Source of the DNA: an uncultured Rhodospirillaceae bacterium
GTDB taxonomy: Bacteria > Pseudomonadota > Alphaproteobacteria > MPNO01
DNA: 7,232 nt
Reading direction: 5' to 3'
NCBI GenBank assembly: GCA_937916005.1
Contig: CALGIA010000380.1
Coordinates: 1 to 7,232 of the forward strand
Each line of letters starts with the position of its first letter. Position 1 is the stretch's first letter. The notes under the pieces are model-generated. The model made no database searches and was not told where the DNA came from. It worked only from the letters and a program-made list of their open reading frames with translations. A program made the translations under genes and the position numbers. Positions 5,884 through 7,232 of the stretch are shown here, piece after piece.

Positions 5884-6528
5884 ATGTCGGGGCGTAAAGT
5901 TGGAATTGGTATCACGATTTCCGTGGTGGCCGTGGCGGCGCTGATTGGCGCCGGTATCCGTTATGCGGTCGACTTTCAGCAGAAACCGGCGCAATCCGGC
6001 ATCTCCGGCACAGTGAAATCCAGCGGAATTGCCCGAATTGGCGGCGCGTTCTCCATGGCCGATCACAAGGGACGGCAAGTGACCGACCGCGACTTTCTCG
6101 GCAAATTCATGCTGATTTCTTTCGGCTATACCTATTGCCCTGATATCTGCCCGACCGAACTGCAGACCATGAGCGAGGCGCTGGATGCACTGGGTGAGCA
6201 GGCGGATAAGGTTCAGCCGGTTTTCGCGACCATCGATCCGGAGCGAGATACCGCCGCCGTGCTGGCTGATTACCTGTCGAATTTCCATCCACGCTTTATG
6301 GGTTTGACCGGCACCGCCACGCAGGTAGCGGATATCGCCCGAACCTTTGGCGTATACTATTCAAAGGTAAAGTCCCAGAATGCTCCCGGTCAGGACAAGG
6401 ATTACCTGATGAACCATTCGGCTTACATGTTCCTGATGGACGGCAATGGAAAGTTTCGCGCGGCGTTTCGCGCGGGTATTGCCCATGACGGCATGGTTCG
6501 CCGGATTCGTGATGAGTTGGCTAAATAA
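5884..6528 (+). CDS. SCO1/SenC family copper chaperone, membrane anchored
   Basis: Sco proteins have a thioredoxin fold, bind one copper ion on the periplasmic face of the inner membrane, and help assemble the CuA site of cytochrome oxidase subunit II. This 214-residue protein has an N-terminal transmembrane anchor (about 6-28), then the periplasmic domain. The copper ligands are C85 and C89 in the CxxxC motif YCPDICP, and H178 in YLMNHSAY. TIDPERDT (117-123) and FGYTYCP are further family hallmarks. The frame is open upstream to 5806, but the ATG at 5884 is chosen because GGAG (5871-5874) lies nine bases before it and the residues upstream of it do not resemble the family. An out-of-frame ATG at 5877 opens a six-codon frame overlapping this start; it is too close to the GGAG to be clearly used. 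The PCuAC gene follows after 22 bases, so an operon is likely. Confidence 0.94.
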   Translation: MSGRKVGIGITISVVAVAALIGAGIRYAVDFQQKPAQSGISGTVKSSGIARIGGAFSMADHKGRQVTDRDFLGKFMLISFGYTYCPDICPTELQTMSEALDALGEQADKVQPVFATIDPERDTAAVLADYLSNFHPRFMGLTGTATQVADIARTFGVYYSKVKSQNAPGQDKDYLMNHSAYMFLMDGNGKFRAAFRAGIAHDGMVRRIRDELAK

Positions 6529-6550
6529 AATAACGGGTGATGAAGGGAAT

Positions 6551-7021
6551 ATGATGCGATTTTTATCATTGGCTTTGGTGGCGATGCTGAGCCTTGCCGC
6601 GCATCCGGCGGCGGCATCCGAATTTAAAATCGGCAGCCTGACGGTCGAAACTCCCTGGTCGCGTGCGACGCCGGGAAAGGCGCGCAGTGGCGTGGTCTAT
6701 CTGACGATTTCCAATCAGGGCAATGCGCCGGATAAGTTGATGTCGATTTCGACATCCGTGGCGAAACGGGCGGAAATTCATCGCAGCCAGATGAAAGACG
6801 GCATGATGACAATGGATTCGATCGGCGCGCTGACGCTGCGGCCCTCATCTTCCGTGTTGCTGCGGCCCGGCGGATTGCACGTCATGTTGATGGGGCTTCT
6901 GGCGCCGTTGAAACGGGGCGGATCATTCGATATGACGTTGAAATTCGAAAAAGCCGGTTCACTGACGGTCAAGGTCGCGATCGAAAAAATCGGCGCTTCG
7001 GCGCCCACGCGCCCCCATTGA
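6551..7021 (+). CDS. PCuAC-type periplasmic copper chaperone
   Basis: A secreted protein of 156 residues. It begins with a Sec-type signal peptide (basic MMR, hydrophobic core LSLALVAMLSLA, probable cleavage after the Ala-rich HPAAA near 22). The mature part shows the exact PCuAC copper motif H-x10-M-x21-H-x-M: H77, M88, H110 and M112, the last two in LHVMLMGL. In characterised bacteria PCuAC delivers Cu(I) to the CuA site or to Sco. The gene follows sco by 22 bases in the same direction. The frame is open further upstream, overlapping sco, but the signal peptide and an AAGGGA at 6543-6548 place the start here. The second ATG at 6554 has the better spacing to that site and may be the real initiation codon. 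The C-terminus is a short Ala/Pro/Arg tail. Confidence 0.92.
   Translation: MMRFLSLALVAMLSLAAHPAAASEFKIGSLTVETPWSRATPGKARSGVVYLTISNQGNAPDKLMSISTSVAKRAEIHRSQMKDGMMTMDSIGALTLRPSSSVLLRPGGLHVMLMGLLAPLKRGGSFDMTLKFEKAGSLTVKVAIEKIGASAPTRPH
6992..7005 (+). other. Stable GGCGC-TTCG-GCGCC hairpin at the 3' end of the PCuAC gene
   Basis: GGCGC at 6992-6996 and GCGCC at 7001-7005 are perfectly complementary around a TTCG loop closed by C-G, which as RNA gives the unusually stable cUUCGg tetraloop. It lies in the last codons of the PCuAC gene, 14 bases before the end of its stop codon. No run of T follows directly, so it is not a typical intrinsic terminator. It may block 3' exonucleases and mark the mRNA end, or be a chance effect of codons for Gly-Ala-Ser-Ala. 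Confidence 0.4.
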
Positions 7022-7061
7022 CCCCCCTTTGGAATAATTTAATGCCTATCAGGCGATATTC

Positions 7062-7077
7062 TATCAAGTCTTTGATA
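7062..7077. repeat. Inverted repeat TATCAA-GTCT-TTGATA upstream of the PAS gene
   Basis: A perfect 6-bp dyad with a 4-base loop lies 37 bases before the GTG start of the next gene. A second overlapping dyad, TCAAG (7064-7068) with CTTGA (7079-7083), and a third short one, TATC-AGGC-GATA (7047-7058), share the same A/T-rich segment. It could be an operator or part of the promoter of the PAS-domain gene. No T-run follows on either strand. Confidence 0.35.
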
Positions 7078-7114
7078 TCTTGAAAAAATAGCGGTAAAGG
7101 GGAGGGTATTTCCG

Positions 7115-7232
7115 GTGTCGGACTCAGAGTCAAAATCAGTTTCCGCGACCAGACCGGAAGACCTGGAAACAGATTATCGCGACCTGGTCCAGGCCTCGCC
7201 CGAACCGGTTTTCATACATTGTGAGGGCAAGA
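7115..7232 (+). CDS. PAS-domain sensor protein, N-terminal fragment (cut by window end)
   Basis: A GTG-initiated frame with a strong ribosome binding site, GGGGAGGG at 7099-7106, eight bases before the start. It runs open for 39 codons to the window edge. After a polar first 20 residues (VSDSESKSV...) it reads YRDLVQASPEPVFIHCEGK, which fits the beginning of a PAS domain: the opening helix YRxLVxxSPxxV followed by the first beta strand. PAS domains sense small ligands, redox state or light and occur in histidine kinases, diguanylate cyclases and related signalling proteins; the output domain lies outside the window. There is no signal peptide or membrane segment so far, which suggests a cytoplasmic sensor. 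The GTG start and the separation by about 90 bases from the PCuAC gene suggest its own promoter. Confidence 0.72.
   Translation, partial: MSDSESKSVSATRPEDLETDYRDLVQASPEPVFIHCEGK

Noticed and set aside
1..7232. GANTC (CcrM) site enrichment in intergenic DNA
   Set aside because: Sites also occur repeatedly inside the coding regions (for example near 3003, 3243, 3419 and 6503), so no enrichment can be claimed without counting over the whole genome.

Overview
The window looks like chromosomal DNA from a GC-rich alphaproteobacterium, possibly of the Rhodospirillales type. This is inferred from protein character, the codon bias towards G/C at third positions, and the pairing of a Sco protein with a PCuAC-type periplasmic copper chaperone. 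No rRNA, tRNA, CRISPR array, intact insertion sequence or phage gene was seen. Most of the window is well-packed housekeeping DNA.

Left half, minus strand, in order of transcription: a two-repeat Ca2+/cation antiporter (3593-4573), a short-chain reductase of the pteridine reductase / FolM type (2764-3537), dihydroneopterin aldolase FolB (2331-2744), then a 343-base gap and the nucleotide-excision repair endonuclease UvrC (80-1987). A possible first exon-like stub of another minus-strand gene lies at the extreme left edge. The reductase and FolB are 19 bases apart and form a likely pterin/folate pair. The gap before uvrC is the most structured non-coding DNA here. It holds two diverged copies of a direct repeat and, nearer uvrC, a tight cluster of DnaA-box-like sequences with a CtrA-like half-site and a perfect 9-bp dyad.

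Right half: a pirin-family protein on the plus strand (4724-5590) is divergent from the antiporter and convergent with a small predicted membrane protein of unknown function (5610-5807, minus). Divergent from that is a plus-strand copper-delivery pair: a membrane-anchored Sco protein (5884-6528) and a secreted PCuAC chaperone (6551-7021). In other bacteria these two act together to supply copper to the CuA centre of cytochrome c oxidase. At the right edge a GTG-initiated gene begins (7115 onward) whose first residues look like a PAS sensor domain; it is cut by the window end.

No clearly new multi-gene system was found. The points most worth following are the DnaA/CtrA-like cluster and the paired repeats upstream of uvrC, the FolM-like reductase beside FolB, and the unassigned small membrane protein beside the copper genes.
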